A stretch of DNA of 64,000 nt from Sipunculus nudus (GCA_026874595.1 CM049307.1:38540862-38604861); one strand, 5' to 3'; counted from the stretch's first letter, positions 49,801 through 63,560 are shown. Program-made: numbers and translations. The notes: generated by a model from the letters alone, not told the origin.

Positions 49801-52000
49801 CAGTTTATGAGCAGCTTCACATTTTCCTGTGTACACACACACACACGCACACGCACATATGTACATTTATATGTATACAAAACACTCAAATATATTAACG
49901 TTTATGGGTATTTCAACAGCTCAAAATTGGTTTACTCCGGAATATATAAAAAATACCCCCTTAATTCCATTTCAAACACTCCAACGTCTGTTCATATCGA
50001 TAACATATTTTTTTTGTATAAGGCCCCTCCACCTTGCGGGAAGTTACCACTTCTCCAAACAGCCACAGCGTCCTGGAAGAGGCATAAACAGAGGATGATC
50101 CTGCTGTGATGCCCATATCGTATAATGACGTTGTTTCCGTGCTGATATGTTCCGTACCCTTCATTTACTTCAACGTTTAAGTCTGTTTTTCGCCATGCAT
50201 CAAACTGGTTTGTATGCGAACACCATCCAAACGGTATCATATTAACGTCATCACTTATTCTTAAGAAAAACACCATTTAAGGGTATTGAAACTTACAATT
50301 TCAGTTTAAAATATTTTTTGTTTTAGAATGCACACATATCATTTAAATCAATAAGAACTAATAAAAGCAAATGTTAGTTATAAGATACGACGATAATAAG
50401 CAGGGCCTTCCATGAAAGGCTGACGATTTCACCGGACAATCAAAAGAAATATTTGACAAATACAACCAAAATTAAAATATGAAATTGATTATTCATGTAA
50501 CATTTCAAAAGTATTTTTTTTTTAATTTGCACTTAACGTCCGGAATAAAAACTATCATAAGAACGTGATTAACATACTCCTAGGGCGGTTCACGTTTCCC
50601 TTCTGGCAGTCTCTCTACTGTATTTGCAACATCTTTATAGGAATTGAATAAGTGACATTGGAGTAGATTCGGAAAACAAGAAAAGCCAAATCAAACACAA
50701 TATAGAGATACTCCGTGATAAACAGTTTATGAGCATGAGAGCCGCGAGGGTCTGGTTTTGCGAGGCCAAATCAGTAGCGAATAACCACTGCATTCTCAAC
50801 AAAATGGAGTGTCAACCTCAATTTACAATGGGAGACTATCACCATGGTAGACCGGTCGCTGGGCTCGCAGGGTGCTCCTAGAAGTAGTGTAAACCGGTGG
50901 CCCTACATCATGACGGCAGTGCTGTCCTATTACGACCCCGGCAATAATAGGCTACAAAACCACGACACAACAGGGGCTTCGGACCGCGGCTAAATGAACG
51001 AGACGACGTCACGCCAGCACTGTCTATGGAGCAAGGCTTCTTTACCAATGGAAGTAAGGTACTGCAGGTAAAATCAGACGGTAGTTCAAGAACAGTTTGT
51101 ACAGTTCTGACATTCCCCGGAAAGGAATTCAGAATGAAAAAGAATATACATTTTTATCTTTTATTTTGGTAAATATGGTTGCCCTGGCCTATTATTTCAT
51201 ATATGGCTTTATTTGTGCAAAGGATTTGGAGCCCCGCTATATGATGTAATCAGTTGAAATATGTGTAACGTAATGTTTGGTTATATTAAAAATAAAATAA
51301 AATTTTGGAATCGATCTAGAAATTTCTATAAGGCTTATCTTATTGATGTCAGCTGGAAGACACGCGGAAGGTTAACTTACACAAATACCTCTTCGTTATT
51401 GAAATTTTATAACATAATGAAATGAAAAATATAAATATCGCTTTATAATGAAAATATTGATGCATATTATTGACAACATTTCTCTTTGTGCTATAAATCA
51501 GTTGAGCAAACATTTTGCAATTAAGCGTGGTCTAAGATTGGTATAGTTATCTAAACACATATACATATATAGAGCTGGAATTACGAAGATTACAATATGA
51601 AAAATGTTGAAAATAAAACTAATTAACTCATACACACAGACATGTATATATACCACCCACCGTTATTTTGTCAAGAAATTAAACGATATTAACCAAAAAT
51701 ATAGGGTAACCAGGCGTTAATATATCACAACACACATACGTGAAAAATTTGGAGCTTTGGAAATGTCGTCTGTGTCTGATACCATGGTGATCCTGTTGAT
51801 GTACTTAGAGTCCTGCCGTCTTTATAGCTATAATCTCCCGGGGATTTGTAAAACAATCCCTCCGACCAAAAATATAAAAGGTGACATGTATTATATTTAG
51901 CTAGATATGATGAGTGGTTTTTTTTTTGTCATTTTTTTTCTATATTTTTGTATTGTGTACTCCTTTGAAATGATTAGGAGCTGATATAGATGAAAATATT
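46886..52000. other. Long spacer, no supported gene
   Basis: No coding region with a recognisable domain. Small features are a palindromic ATATTCAATATTGAATAT stretch at about 47470-47487, a CA-type run at about 49832-49856, and GC-richer islands at 47.2-47.4, 48.76-49.1 and 50.74-51.1 kb. Overlapping frames of 89-100 codons at 49.8-50.28 kb lie on both strands and look like chance. Confidence 0.45.
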
Positions 52001-55000
52001 TACCATCATATCTGGCAATATTGTTATTGAGAGATAAAAGCTTGAGATCAAGCCTCTACTGCAGGAGGTATAGTCAAATGACATGTTATTTCTGGTCGGC
52101 CAACTAAGGAACATCGTAATACAAATGGAAACAAATGAACAACAGGAGTAGTTTTTATATATTTAATCATTGGAAACACAAAAAAACGAGCTTGTTGTTA
52201 CATTTCTTTTTATCTGTGGATCGCACTTATCCATCTGCCCGTATAATTAAAAGTTAAGTGTGTAAATGTTAGAAGTCCAACACTATCCGCAGTGTTTTCG
52301 CTGTTGATAAAAGTTTCACGAGTCTGCATGATGATTGTAGGAATTTCAGATGACAGTACATCGGAATTTAGTATTTTGTGCAGCTCTTTTGTGCAAAAGA
52401 AGAATCTTTTCTGATCAAATATCCATGTATCCCCTGACAAGCATGCATTACTGATCACAGCCTTTACGATGTGACATATGTAATTTAAAAGGAAAACTTT
52501 TCGCTGTTTTACTTAACAACATTTAGTTGTTTTGTAAGTAATGCCATCATTAACATGGAGACTCGAACTTCGGATATCGATTCATGATCCACCTTTTTAT
52601 GCGCAAAGGAATCAAGTAGAGTATTAAGTAATTTCATCCCTATATAGAACAAATCTGCATGTCCTGGTTTGATTTAAGGCTTCCCTTGAGAAATTATAAA
52701 GAATGTATATACACCTGCTTGTATCAAATATCTACAAGAAAATTGTTGTCAATCCTTATTTTATTTGATAATCTAAGTATTGTTTGCACGATTCGTTTGC
52801 TTTGATGAAAACTGCCTGACTGAACTATATACGGAAGTGCACAACATCAGCAAAATAAAAATATCTACGGAAACTAAAATCACAATAGATATCAATGAAA
52901 ATAAAGGAGAAACAGATGATTTATACAGAACTGATGATAACTTAAACTGATGATAAATTGAACTGATGATAAGAACCGTATTCTTTGCATGCTAGTTAAA
53001 AATTCCGTATTTTGAACAGATTCGTATACTTATCGTAATTCATTAGTTTTATATGATGAGAAAAATATTGAAAATATTAATAGCATATGGTTAACAGCTA
53101 TTTAAAGACAGGAAAAAAAGAAGAAAGAGTTCCTACATGTAAAACAACGAAGTTAGCGTCCAAGCGGAGGAGTTAGCAGATTGGTGATAACTTGTGTCGT
53201 GACGTTTTTTACGGGCAACATTCCTACACGGACCTTCCTTGCTAAGCGGGGGGCTTTTTGCTGGCCTGCTTGTCAGGTAAAATAAAGTCTGCCACATCAA
53301 CGCTTCTTTAATTTGTTCTAGTCAATGGCGGATAACGGAGGGTCGGCATCAATCTCTGATGGGCTATGAGGCCAAACGACCACCTTGAAAAGGAGTCGCC
53401 GATCTGCATCAAAGGACCGGCCTCCATTGTGCCGCCGGTATTGGTAGTAAAGACATCCTCGTGTAGATTTATCATATCTTGTCATTCTGTCGACCCGATA
53501 CAGGAACAATCCCGAACTAGCCTCCTCCATGCACATTCCATCATAAACCAGGCTTTGGGCCTGGTGTTTTTCCCAATCTCTGAGCTAGTACTATTGTCTG
53601 TTTTGATTTCTTCTGTACCCAGTGTAATAAAAAATCCCAGATATTTTTAAAATGTAGGCGGATGTATTGACTGGTTTTACGTTTTCAACATTACAAACAT
53701 TACAGAACCTCGCCAAACAATAATTTTTATAAAATCTAGACAATTTGTTCATGAAGATGAACCTTTGTCGTTAGGAACAGACAACGGTTCAGTTTTAATA
53801 TCTGAATTAACTCCGTGAGAAATTTCAGAACATTACATTAAATTGTTCCTTATAAGGTTTAATGTTAGGGCCGTGGTTTCTTTATTTCTTTTTTCAAAGA
53901 TAGTTCCTCAATGGTAACGTCTAATTCTTGCCCTTTAAGTTGTCAGCTCGAACCAGATATATGGACAAGCTTGACCTTTAGACCATACATAACCCGAGGT
54001 TTGTAGACACGGTGGTTGATGTTGATGGAGGCTGAGTAGTAGGCCACGTGTGTTTGTACAAGCTCGTCACACTAATCCAAGTCATCAGTCATCCTTATCT
54101 CTAAACACAAAGATAAAGAGTCTACTTGCTTCTTCCCCTTTGCTTCGATACGCTGAACAGACTGTACCTTACCTTACTGTCTCTGTCAAGGGCTCCATAC
54201 TCCAGGACAGTGCAAAATCCATGTGTATATTCCAGAAACATGGCAACAGTACACTGAGACTTAATTGACCAGAGTGAACTTATCCATGAACAACATCAAT
54301 ATATTTTCCCTTTCAGACAGTTGTTTTGCTATATATTAGATGACAAATGATCTGAACGCCGGAAAAATGCTTATAGATATAATCTTCCAATATTAATTAT
54401 CATTTGTTTTTCTATCGGCTTCATGCTGGAACAAAGAGACCTCGGCGAAATATGTACCGAATATATCTTTATATATATATATATATTTATATATATGCAA
54501 CTATAATATTTTCATTCCCCCGCTCCAGCTGCTTGACTATATCAGCAAATAATATTGGCACCCCTGACCAATAAACATTTATAAATTGCTGTACAATATT
54601 CATATAACATAAAATACGAACCACTGTGAAAGTTGGGATTTGGTAGTTTGTTTAAACATCAAATCGGATAATTTATATATAAAATAGAGTGGAGACAAAA
54701 GAATAAACATGTACATAAAGGTGGCATCTTTTACTGTTGCGTGTTTACCATCCATTCACCTTCGTTCAATATGAAAGTCAAGTCGATTTCTTCCCTTTAC
54801 TGATACACTCGCCAAATCAGATTAAATTTTATATATCAGTATCTTGTCCGATGTCTCCCGACGGCCCAAATACGATTATTGTGGTGCCAGTATTTTCTTC
54901 ATTGAAGACTATATATAATTGAATAACTGAATTATTATCGCCTGAAAATGTCGCAAGCGAATAGTAAGCGTCATTGACGTCATCATGTCCTATTTTTGTT

Positions 55001-57401
55001 AACAATCATCAGTAGCATTTTAACCTTCAAACAACGTTTACATTCTGATGGGCCCTGATCTCACGGTGTGTTTCCAACACGCACTGTGCTGTTACATAAT
55101 TAACCACGCGACGGTTACTTTGGCGCTGGAGAATGACCAGTTAATCGCCGAATCATCCAGTTATCCTCAAACCGATGACTATCAAATTCCGCTTGATCTT
55201 CGCACAGAGCTATTCAACCCCCAGTTACCTTTAATAAACACTCCCATGACTCAGCCACCAGGTAAATGCAGGCATAAATGCCAGGTACTAGACAGGGGCA
55301 GGTTTAAGGTTGCGTGTCCCCTGTTTTTGACCTATAATCTAGGAAAATAATTATATAAGCGTCCGATTTTGCATCTCGCACTGTCTTCTTCCAAAAATAC
55401 TTCTGATGTACACTACCAGTCCCAGCACGCGTTTTACCTAATACCTAAACCAGGGCGTGGAGTCCCTCATTTTATAGATCCTGCATGTATCCGCCCCTGC
55501 TTGAGCTGAAGGATATGGCCTTGGTACTACCAAAGTTTCCAGAGGCTCTTCCCTAGTGCAGAATAAAAGTTTCCCTATGTGCAATATTCCATGAATTTTG
55601 TGTTATTGATGACATCATTCAAAATGTTATAAGAAAAGAAAGACAATTAGTGTAAAGTACGTGGAAAATAAGACTTACCTGTGCTTTACCACAAGCAATT
55701 ATCGATAATTAAGATGATTACAATGATAAAAAACGAGCATGCCCGTATTTTCTGCCAGGAAGCTACATTTACATAATACTCTGAGCATAAGGTCCCAGGT
55801 ACAGTAATCAGCTATGTATGATCATATAACACATTATAATTAACCCTTGCGAAAATTGATTAAAAGCCATTTATTCAATGAAGAAATGAAGAAATCTTAA
55901 ATTTACCACAGGCTCTTGAATACAGTAATACCGAATATGTTTAGTTTTAAACCAAATGTGTAAGCGTATGAGAGATAGAAGAAAAAAGAACTCATTCTGG
56001 GTCTGCATGAGAAAGGTCTTGTAGTTCAGAAACTTGTAGCAATGTAATGACTCAGCGTCTGATCGTCTTTTGTCTTGGGTATTCCTAAGTTCCGATCTTG
56101 GCTTTTATAAACGTGACCTGTTTCTTATTCTGGGCCAAAAAATGCATTTTTCTAGACCATTGAGACACATTTGAATAAATTAGATATAAACCAGGCTTCC
56201 AGATACTGATTCAGATACTGTTCTTTGTGACCTTGCAGAAGAAATATTCAAAACAAGAATATATATATCCACTCTCGTAGATGTTGGACTAAGGTGGTCG
56301 ATACGTCGTATTATATTGGCCTTCTGTATTCATTACCTGGATCGCTTTCTCATTGGGTTTATATATACTTATATATATATATATATATAATATGACATAA
56401 AACGTTATAGACTACTTGCCATTAATAGTATCTTTTATAATCAAATGCATTTTTGCTTCACCAGCCAGTCCAATAAAAGATAAGAATATGTATAATGAAT
56501 GAATTTTTTTTTCAAGATTAGACAGGTTCATAAATTATACATTTTTCGCATTATATATCTGTATTATAACGTGTAAAAATTTGTCCATTATTATTTCTTA
56601 ATTGTCTGAACTCAAGAAGGATAATCATCTTAACCTGAACACCAGAGGTCAGAATCTTTGTTGGGGCGAAATATTTCATTATTTTATTCTTCGGTTTTAA
56701 TGTTTATATTGCAGTAAATTTATTCATGTATAAGAAAACAATGAAAAAGAAATAAGTCCAGACGGACGATCTTGGCATATTATCCTTTAGTACCTTATTT
56801 TAAAGAACAGCATTCAACTGAAAAATACCTTATTCCTATTACAGAAAGCCCTTGATAATTAAATAAAATCGGATGGAAAATAAATAATTTCGGTCCTATT
56901 CGGAAGTTGTACAGTACAAAGTACCTCCGTGCAATTTTTAAATAAACGGGGCTTGGTAATAAAACACGGATGAGACGTTAAGTCAGAGGGTGGCGACGGT
57001 TTGTGATAGACGGGACCCATGGGTTTTGTAGCTCTCTTTAGCCGGAGATGAAGAAGAAGATGGTGATTATCATGCCGGGTTTATGATCATCCGCTCTGTG
57101 TAATAAATGATGGATGATAATGAATGATTGCTACACGTGGGATTATGGAGTGCAAACGACGTATATAGAAAGTTGAGATTACGAAACGATAGCCCATGAA
57201 ACCGGCCCGGAAGCAAGTAATAATCCATGATATCAAGTAAACGGACCTTGATCTAACGAAATTGATGCTGATTGATTCCTACTTTATCTTAAATCCAGTA
57301 AATTGGAACTGAATTATTAAACATTTGTATTTTAAGGAATTGTGTCAAATTCACATATACGTGTATATTGTTTACTATAATTACTTTAACGCGTGTTTAG
57401 G
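52001..57401. other. Long spacer, no supported gene
   Basis: Small features are three close copies of AACTGATGATA at about 52929-52972, short AT runs at 54470-54496 and 56362-56390, and a perfect cAMP-response-element word TGACGTCA at 54975. GC-richer patches at 53.2-53.6 and 55.04-55.35 kb carry frames of 94 and 100 codons without recognised domains. Confidence 0.45.
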
Positions 57402-58329
57402 ATAACCAAGCAGTGTAATAATATACAGTCGGTCTTATTTATGAAAATTTCGGTAGTTTGTTGTGTTGAAATTTGATGGATGAAGATGAATTGAATGTAT
57501 ATCTTGCAATTAAATTGAACTAAATAAGAAATATGGTTTCAAAAAGTATGTCATCTGAAACATGAAAATGTTATTACTGATATGAGCTGACCTCAGGTCT
57601 GTGTCTGCTAAATAACTCCACATCAAACTCAATGGAAGTAACAAAAAACATGTTAATTTACGGGACACGTTATATAAATAATTACTTGATTTACCACATT
57701 AAACGGATAGAAACAGAGTTTCACATTTGTATCGTGTATAATTCCAACGAACTATTGCGTTTTGACATATCAGATACAAGCTCCTGCGAGGCGATTTATT
57801 AAACTATATCCAGCGCATAATTGTTAACAATATACGTACCAATAAAAGCATTATCCTTCGCCAATATAACCAAGCAGTGTAATAATATACAGTCGGTCTT
57901 ATTTATGAAAATTTCGGTAGTTTGTTGTGTTGAAATTTGATGGATGAAGATGAATTGAATGTATATCTTGCAATTAAATTGAACTAAATAAGAAATATGG
58001 TTTCAAAAAGTATGTCATCTGAAACATGAAAATGTTATTACTGATATGAGCTGACCTCAGGTCTGTGTCTGCTAAATAACTCCACATCAAACTCAATGGA
58101 AGTAACAAAAAACATGTTATTTTACGGGACACGTTATATAAATAATTACTTGATTTACCACATTAAACGGATAGAAACAGAGTTTCACATTTGTATCGTG
58201 TATAATTCCAACGAACCATTGCGTTTTGACATATCAGATACAAGCTCCTGCGAGGCGATTTATTAAACTATATCCAGCGCATAATTGTTAACAATATACG
58301 TACCAATAAAAGCATTATCCTTCGCCAAT
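57402..58329. repeat. 464-bp tandem duplication, two nearly identical copies
   Basis: Copy 1 is 57402-57865 and copy 2 is 57866-58329, head to tail with no spacer. By eye they differ at only two positions (a T/A near the GTTA-TTTACGGG word and a T/C in CGAAC-ATTGCG), so about 99.6% identity. The unit is AT-rich and has no open frame of note. Such identity indicates a very recent duplication, or two haplotypes joined during assembly. Confidence 0.97.
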
Positions 58330-59279
58330 ATCAAGTCTTTTTCAAGGATACACCGATTCTTAGCTACCGTAGGCACATCTTCATAAAAGCTTACATAGCA
58401 ACGCCATTCGTATCTGCTAGACTGGTCTCAAACGAAGGCAACCACAGCCAGGTCCTGGGGAATAAAACTAAAGCGACGGATGGTGTTTGACACACGTTTC
58501 TTATGGCTCTATTGTCTGTAATTAATAAAACAGATTCAGCTTCCCGTTGATAGCCTATCACTTTCAGTTTTATCGCAGTTGAATGCTGAAAAATAGACGA
58601 CTTAATTTATTTCAAATCACACCGACATCCACAAAGGACAATGTAAGGGGTCTCCAGGCAGGGACCCGGGTGCGTATCATCGTAAAGATGTCATCCAATT
58701 GAGCCGCTACCAGCTCTTTTTCTCCCGAGGATTTTCAATCCTTCTCTTTACGGTTTCGCATCCGCATCCTGTCATACTTTTTTCAGCTTGCCTGCCCTGA
58801 GGCTGTGACAGGACCGGCTCTCAGAAGCCTGTTGCAGAAACTATACTGCCATATGTGAATTAAAACGTCTTTTACCTTGCCATTGGGACGGTGATGACAT
58901 GTAATGAACCTACAGAACCAAAGCTGGTGATATGCAGTGACTTTTTATATGATTTATTTTACATGGAGCATCCATTTAAACGACTACCTCCTCTGCTAAA
59001 TATTAAAACATGAATATGGCTTTATCCGTAGTAAAACCACGTTTACGGACCAAAATTGTTAAAGCTTTACGCTGCGATACATATTCCATTTGTTTAACAA
59101 AAAAGACCAAATATGATCGCCGACTCACCTCAATACACTAACATATATATTTGTTTATAAGGAATAGTTTGACTCTTGATATCAGCATAGGGTCAAGACT
59201 TTTCTTGTGCTTTGCTTGAATATCCGCAGAAAAGTATTGGTTTTTGAAAATACTGCACGGTAATGGATTGCTATAAATG
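58330..59279. other. Spacer, no gene seen
   Basis: GC-richer around 58.62-58.85 kb. No supported gene. Confidence 0.45.
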
Positions 59280-59765
59280 TCATCTTAAAGTCTCCATGGT
59301 TAAACCCAACCTTAACTTGTTTCCGGGGACCAATACTTTGTGCGATAGTGACATGATATGCAAATTAGCGACCTGGGAATGCGGAAGCCAGGGATGATCT
59401 TCTGCAGCCGGACGGTCCCTTGATCGCCCTTTGTCACCATGTGACCACTCTTCCGACACATCTATGTCTACAACTGTACCCATCTCTTCCAGACCGGGTA
59501 GATTTAGTAGAGTGGCTAGCAAGAAGTCCGCTCCCTGAGACCATGCTTCGGTTATCTATGGACAGGCCAGATTATATACGCCAAGAAGACACGGGTGTTG
59601 AGCCCAGGTGCTGGATACATCCATATTTCGCTGGTTCTGCTCGATGAGATTTGGTCTCAGACGGGTGATGACGCCAAGTATTTGCAGTCCTTCACACGTC
59701 ACCGGCATGGATTCAACCTTGTCGGTTGATTCTACCAAAGCGGCCACATGTTCATAAACCTGCAC
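59280..59765 (-). other. Exon-like open region interrupted by one stop, unassigned
   Basis: On the minus strand one frame runs for about 160 codons with a single TAG between two open parts of 69 and 80 residues. The first part includes TCEGLQILGVITRLRPNLIE, the second FLLATLLNLPGLEEMGTVVD, which look protein-like (amphipathic leucine-rich helices). The left edge has an acceptor-like TTTAGATAGTGCAG before the frame. I recognise no family. It may be a pseudo-exon or decayed gene fragment (because of the stop), two exons with a tiny intron (unlikely), or chance in a GC-richer island. The plus strand is also open for 75 codons here, which weakens the case. Confidence 0.2.
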
Positions 59766-60077
59766 TATCTAAAGTTAATTCACCGTCCGCAATAGGGATC
59801 ATTTAATTATAACTCTGCCGACATTTAAGAACGACAATCAACTGTTTACGAGGTTCATTTGTTACAAGCATTTTTGTTACATTTAAAATCTGAAGAACCA
59901 AACTGACGTGCACAATATGTTAATAATACAACGGCACGTTTGTCTATTTAAATAAACCTGAGCATTTAGTAGTTGAATGTGTATATTGTTACTATTATGC
60001 ATTATTTTTGTAATTTCTGAAGATCCAGCTTATCTGCTTTATCACAAAAGACTGCATAATAGACTGCATTCATTTAT
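59766..60077. other. Spacer, no gene seen
   Basis: AT-rich unique sequence. Confidence 0.5.
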
Positions 60078-60609
60078 GTTTAAAACACATCTTATTTTAG
60101 GCAATATGATAAATACAGTAACGTTACCTTTTTATCGGAAGAAAATGACATATTGATGAGATGATTATTATTTATTGTGTGAATCTCGAACAGTTAAACG
60201 ATGGTCAGTGTAGTACGATTTATAAGGAGGAGTCAAAGACATTATATCCGTTTAAACGTTTTAAACACATCTTATTTTAGGCAATATGATAAATGCAGTA
60301 ACGTTACCTTTTTATCGGAAGAAAATGACATATTGATGAGATGATTATTATTTATTGTGTGAATCTCGAACAGTTAAACGATGGTCAGTGTAGTACGATT
60401 TATAAGGAGGAGTCAAAGACATTATATCCGTTTAAACGTTTTAAACACATCTTATTTTAGGCAATATGATAAATGCAGTAACGTTACCTTTTTATCGGAA
60501 GAAAATGACATATTGATGAGATGATTATTATTTATTGTGTGAATCTCGAACAGTTAAACGATGGTCAGTGTAGTACGATTTATAAGAAGGAGTCAAAGAC
60601 ATTATATCC
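60078..60609. repeat. 180-bp tandem triplication
   Basis: Three head-to-tail copies with a period of exactly 180 bp (the CATCTTATTTTAGGCAATAT word starts near 60088, 60268 and 60448). Copies differ by only one or two bases (AAATACAG/AAATGCAG; GGAGG/GAAGG). The third copy is truncated by a few bases at its end. No coding capacity. Confidence 0.97.
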
Positions 60610-62735
60610 AATAAATGTCATTAAATCATCCCATTACAAGGATTAATTACACATTTCCAGGCATCATTTTATTCTCTGGTATACAGAAGAGCTTTGATCA
60701 GTGGACTACTGAAGATCACTGTCGTATTATGTACTCATCTGGGACACCATTTATTAATAATGTTCATTTATTTCACACCTTTCCGTTCATATTCAGAGCT
60801 ACCACGGCGATTGCTCGTGTGTATTACTCTCAGTGCAGTCGTGTCAGATTCAACGCTGAATACAAATCATAGGGACTTTGACGTCAATCATTTCTCCTGT
60901 TATTTCTTAATTACATCATCTTTTTTCTCACAGGACGTAATCAGTTGCCTTTCTGCATGCCGTCATAGCAAAGCTGTGACAAAACCTGGCGATTAAAAAC
61001 GAATCCATGATAAACAGGTTCACCGAGACCTGTGACCCGTAAGGACTGGATTTCTGCAATTAACTACATTTTGTTACTGCACCGAGCTGGCACTTTGCTT
61101 GTCGCCGGCGTCTGAATGAAACATTATCTAGTGATCATGAGATCGGTAAATCTACTGCTGGTTAATTTGCCCATTCACCTTTCCTCATCCCCGCGGCCCT
61201 TTAAATTACCACAACCAACTTATCTCAATTATCCAATTCTAAAGTACCAATATTTCGGACTTTCAATGTTTCTAACGTCTCATTTGTCAGCTTGTAATTT
61301 TTTCTACATACCAATTTGGTCTGCTCAGTTGCTCTATTGTTCTGAAAATGTCTGTTCTTGTTACTAAAGATTTCAAACTGAGGATTTAAAGCCGCTTTTT
61401 GTTAATATACGTTGACTCATTTATTCCGGTTTATCCGAATATATATGATATGGTTCGTTGAAATATAACCTATGTTTGACAAATACAAGTATGCAGGATA
61501 TATATGAAATTATTGTTTTTAATTTATTTGTAACCGTTAGCAACAGCCGACAGTTTTAAGAAAGCTACGGTATAACAATAATATTGACATCCGGGTTTTA
61601 GTGTGTACGGAAATTTCTATGAGTGGTATCGAGACACTGGGAGAAATGATGGGACAGTTTGGTGGTTAATGTGATGTGTATCGGCAACGTTTAAGCGAAA
61701 AACGCTTTTTTTACCAAGTTTATAATAGGATTACGGAAAAAATACTACTGACAGCTGTGTAGCTGCATATATTGGTGATCGCCGGAAAATTTTGCAAAAT
61801 TTAAGTATTGTGATTTCCAAGTCACGCAAATATAAAAAAGCTCATAATCTCTAACTCGTGGTATTAACCATCTCGACTTAATGCAACAATATTCATATTC
61901 AGCTGTTATGGCTGATACAGCTAATTGGCCCGAACTAATCCTTGCTGTCCGATCCGATGTTCCGAAATCATTCGCCAATATCCTTGAAACAAACCCGATC
62001 CCTCCTGAGCCTACCCAGTCACATGCTATCCCATAATATCCAACAGGTGTCGAATGTTGCAAAATTATATTACTTTACAGTACAAATAAAATCTATATTA
62101 ATTTAATGAAAATGTGAAGTTTTGTTATATGAATATATGTATCCGCGATATGAATTACCGGTCGGCCCAATATGGCGAGGTGATACCTGCAGATCGTTCC
62201 GTGGTCATTAAGTTACCTGAAGGCCGATAAAGTTTACTCAAGCACTCAGGGTTCCTTATATTAACATCAGTCTGATAATCCTGACCAACGTAATGTCTCT
62301 GCCACTGTATTGACCTTCTCGGTTCACAAGGTTCATTCGTGTAAGCTGAAGCTCCCAAAAGATGGTTGAAAAATTAAAAAAAAAATCTCCGATATGTATA
62401 AAGCTCCCTTAACAGACAACCCAAGTGCTTTATAACAACATTTCCTTCTTTCCCATTTGGTTGTGCAGCTGGAGCTTAGAGGTAATAATGTAGATGAGGT
62501 GGGTGAATGGACATTTTCAAAGTACGGAGAGACCATTATGATACAAGCTGTTTCGAACACGTTCGTGGATAATAGGCAAAAACAGTGAGGAAAATATATA
62601 TAAAGAAAAGAATGAAAAATCTAGACATAAAAAAACTTATATAATAACCTTATTCATTCTTCTAGAAAAACAAATGTGAAATTCATGAAGAACCAAGAAT
62701 GGAGTAACCAATTATAAAAGTATTTTCATGAAATA
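60610..62735. other. Spacer, no supported gene
   Basis: Frames of 83-105 codons (plus strand at 60.6-61.0 and 61.1-61.37 kb; minus strand at 61.75-62.06 kb) have no recognisable domain. A TGACGTCA word is at 60879-60886. Confidence 0.45.
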
Positions 62736-63560
62736 AAACTAGACGACCAGAGGTCGAGCGGTTGCTGAAGAAACGTAGAAATAGTCAAATGAATGAGCAA
62801 TGATGAATAGGGAGAAAATGATCCATTGCTTGTAAAGATAGGACCAATATTGAAAAAGTTATGATTTTGATGTGTTTTGATGACTTTGCCTTGAACTTTA
62901 ACCACTATAAATTACACATACAGCTTCCAGAAATCGTTCCGATATACGATACGTGTAAGTTACAAAGTGATTCTTATGGCCTATAGAATGCTATATGTCA
63001 AGTGCAAGAAACAGAAAAAAAAACACGCAGACAGATGACTAGAAAATCTAGTCTACCTGAAGAAGGTAAAGTGGAACAAAATTAGCTATTCTTTATATAG
63101 GTAAGGTTTATAGTTTAGGAGATATGGCAAACAAACAATATTTTGTAGTGTTTTGAGAGCAGCGCCCCCTAGCGGCTATTTTCCTAGAATGAAAAAAAAA
63201 ACAATTTCGGCATGTTGCCGAATAGTTATTGCAAGACGCAAGAACCAGCAAGCAGCCGAAATTGAGGACTACTGTCAAACATACAAACATACTGACAAAG
63301 TTGACTAGACTGTATTATGGAGAAGACAAGGGGAAAATGAGTCTTAATTTATATAGATAGCAACAATATTGACAAAGTTATTATGAAAATAAAATTTAGA
63401 CGTTTTCGATAACCTTTGACCTATATTGACCAAAAACAATAGGCTTTCAGGAAATTTAGTTTTCAATCATCTTTGTAAATTTTCCTGTAAACTTGTGACC
63501 TGTAGAGTAGTGAAAACACACAAATACACAAACAGACATACGCAACTGACGAACATGCTT
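62736..63560 (+). repeat. Composite dispersed repeat with internal sub-units
   Basis: It opens with GACGACCAGAGGTCGAGCGG and contains two alignable sub-units, near 62810-62890 and 63335-63420. Both read GG-GAAAATGA, then AATATTGA-AAAGTTAT, a GATTTTGA/AATTTAGA-type stretch and CTTTG(A)CC. CAAACATACAAACATACTGAC-like and ACACACAAATACACAAACAG words close the sub-units. A GACTAGAAAATCTAGTC palindrome lies at about 63037. The block AGCGCCCCCTAGCGG at 63161 is frequent in bivalve repeats to my knowledge. No open frame of note. Edges are approximate. Confidence 0.55.
63160..63175 (-). promoter_or_regulatory. CTCF-like motif inside a dispersed repeat
   Basis: The minus strand reads CCGCTAGGGGGCGCTG, matching the CTCF core CC(A/G)(C/G)(C/T)AG(A/G)(G/T)GGC(A/G)C almost perfectly. 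It lies in the middle of the composite repeat, so every family copy that keeps it would carry a potential site. Confidence 0.4.

Noticed and set aside
49807-50276. Overlapping 89-100-codon frames on both strands
   Set aside because: Multiple frames open at once across a low-stop stretch, with no recognisable protein features.
52560-52630. Possible tRNA on the minus strand (GAAGTTCGAGTCTCC looks like a B box)
   Set aside because: No acceptable A box, no acceptor stem pairing and no anticodon arm in the right position.
57402-58329. Pair of LTRs flanking a retroelement
   Set aside because: The two 464-bp copies abut directly with no internal region and lack TG...CA ends; simple tandem duplication explains them.
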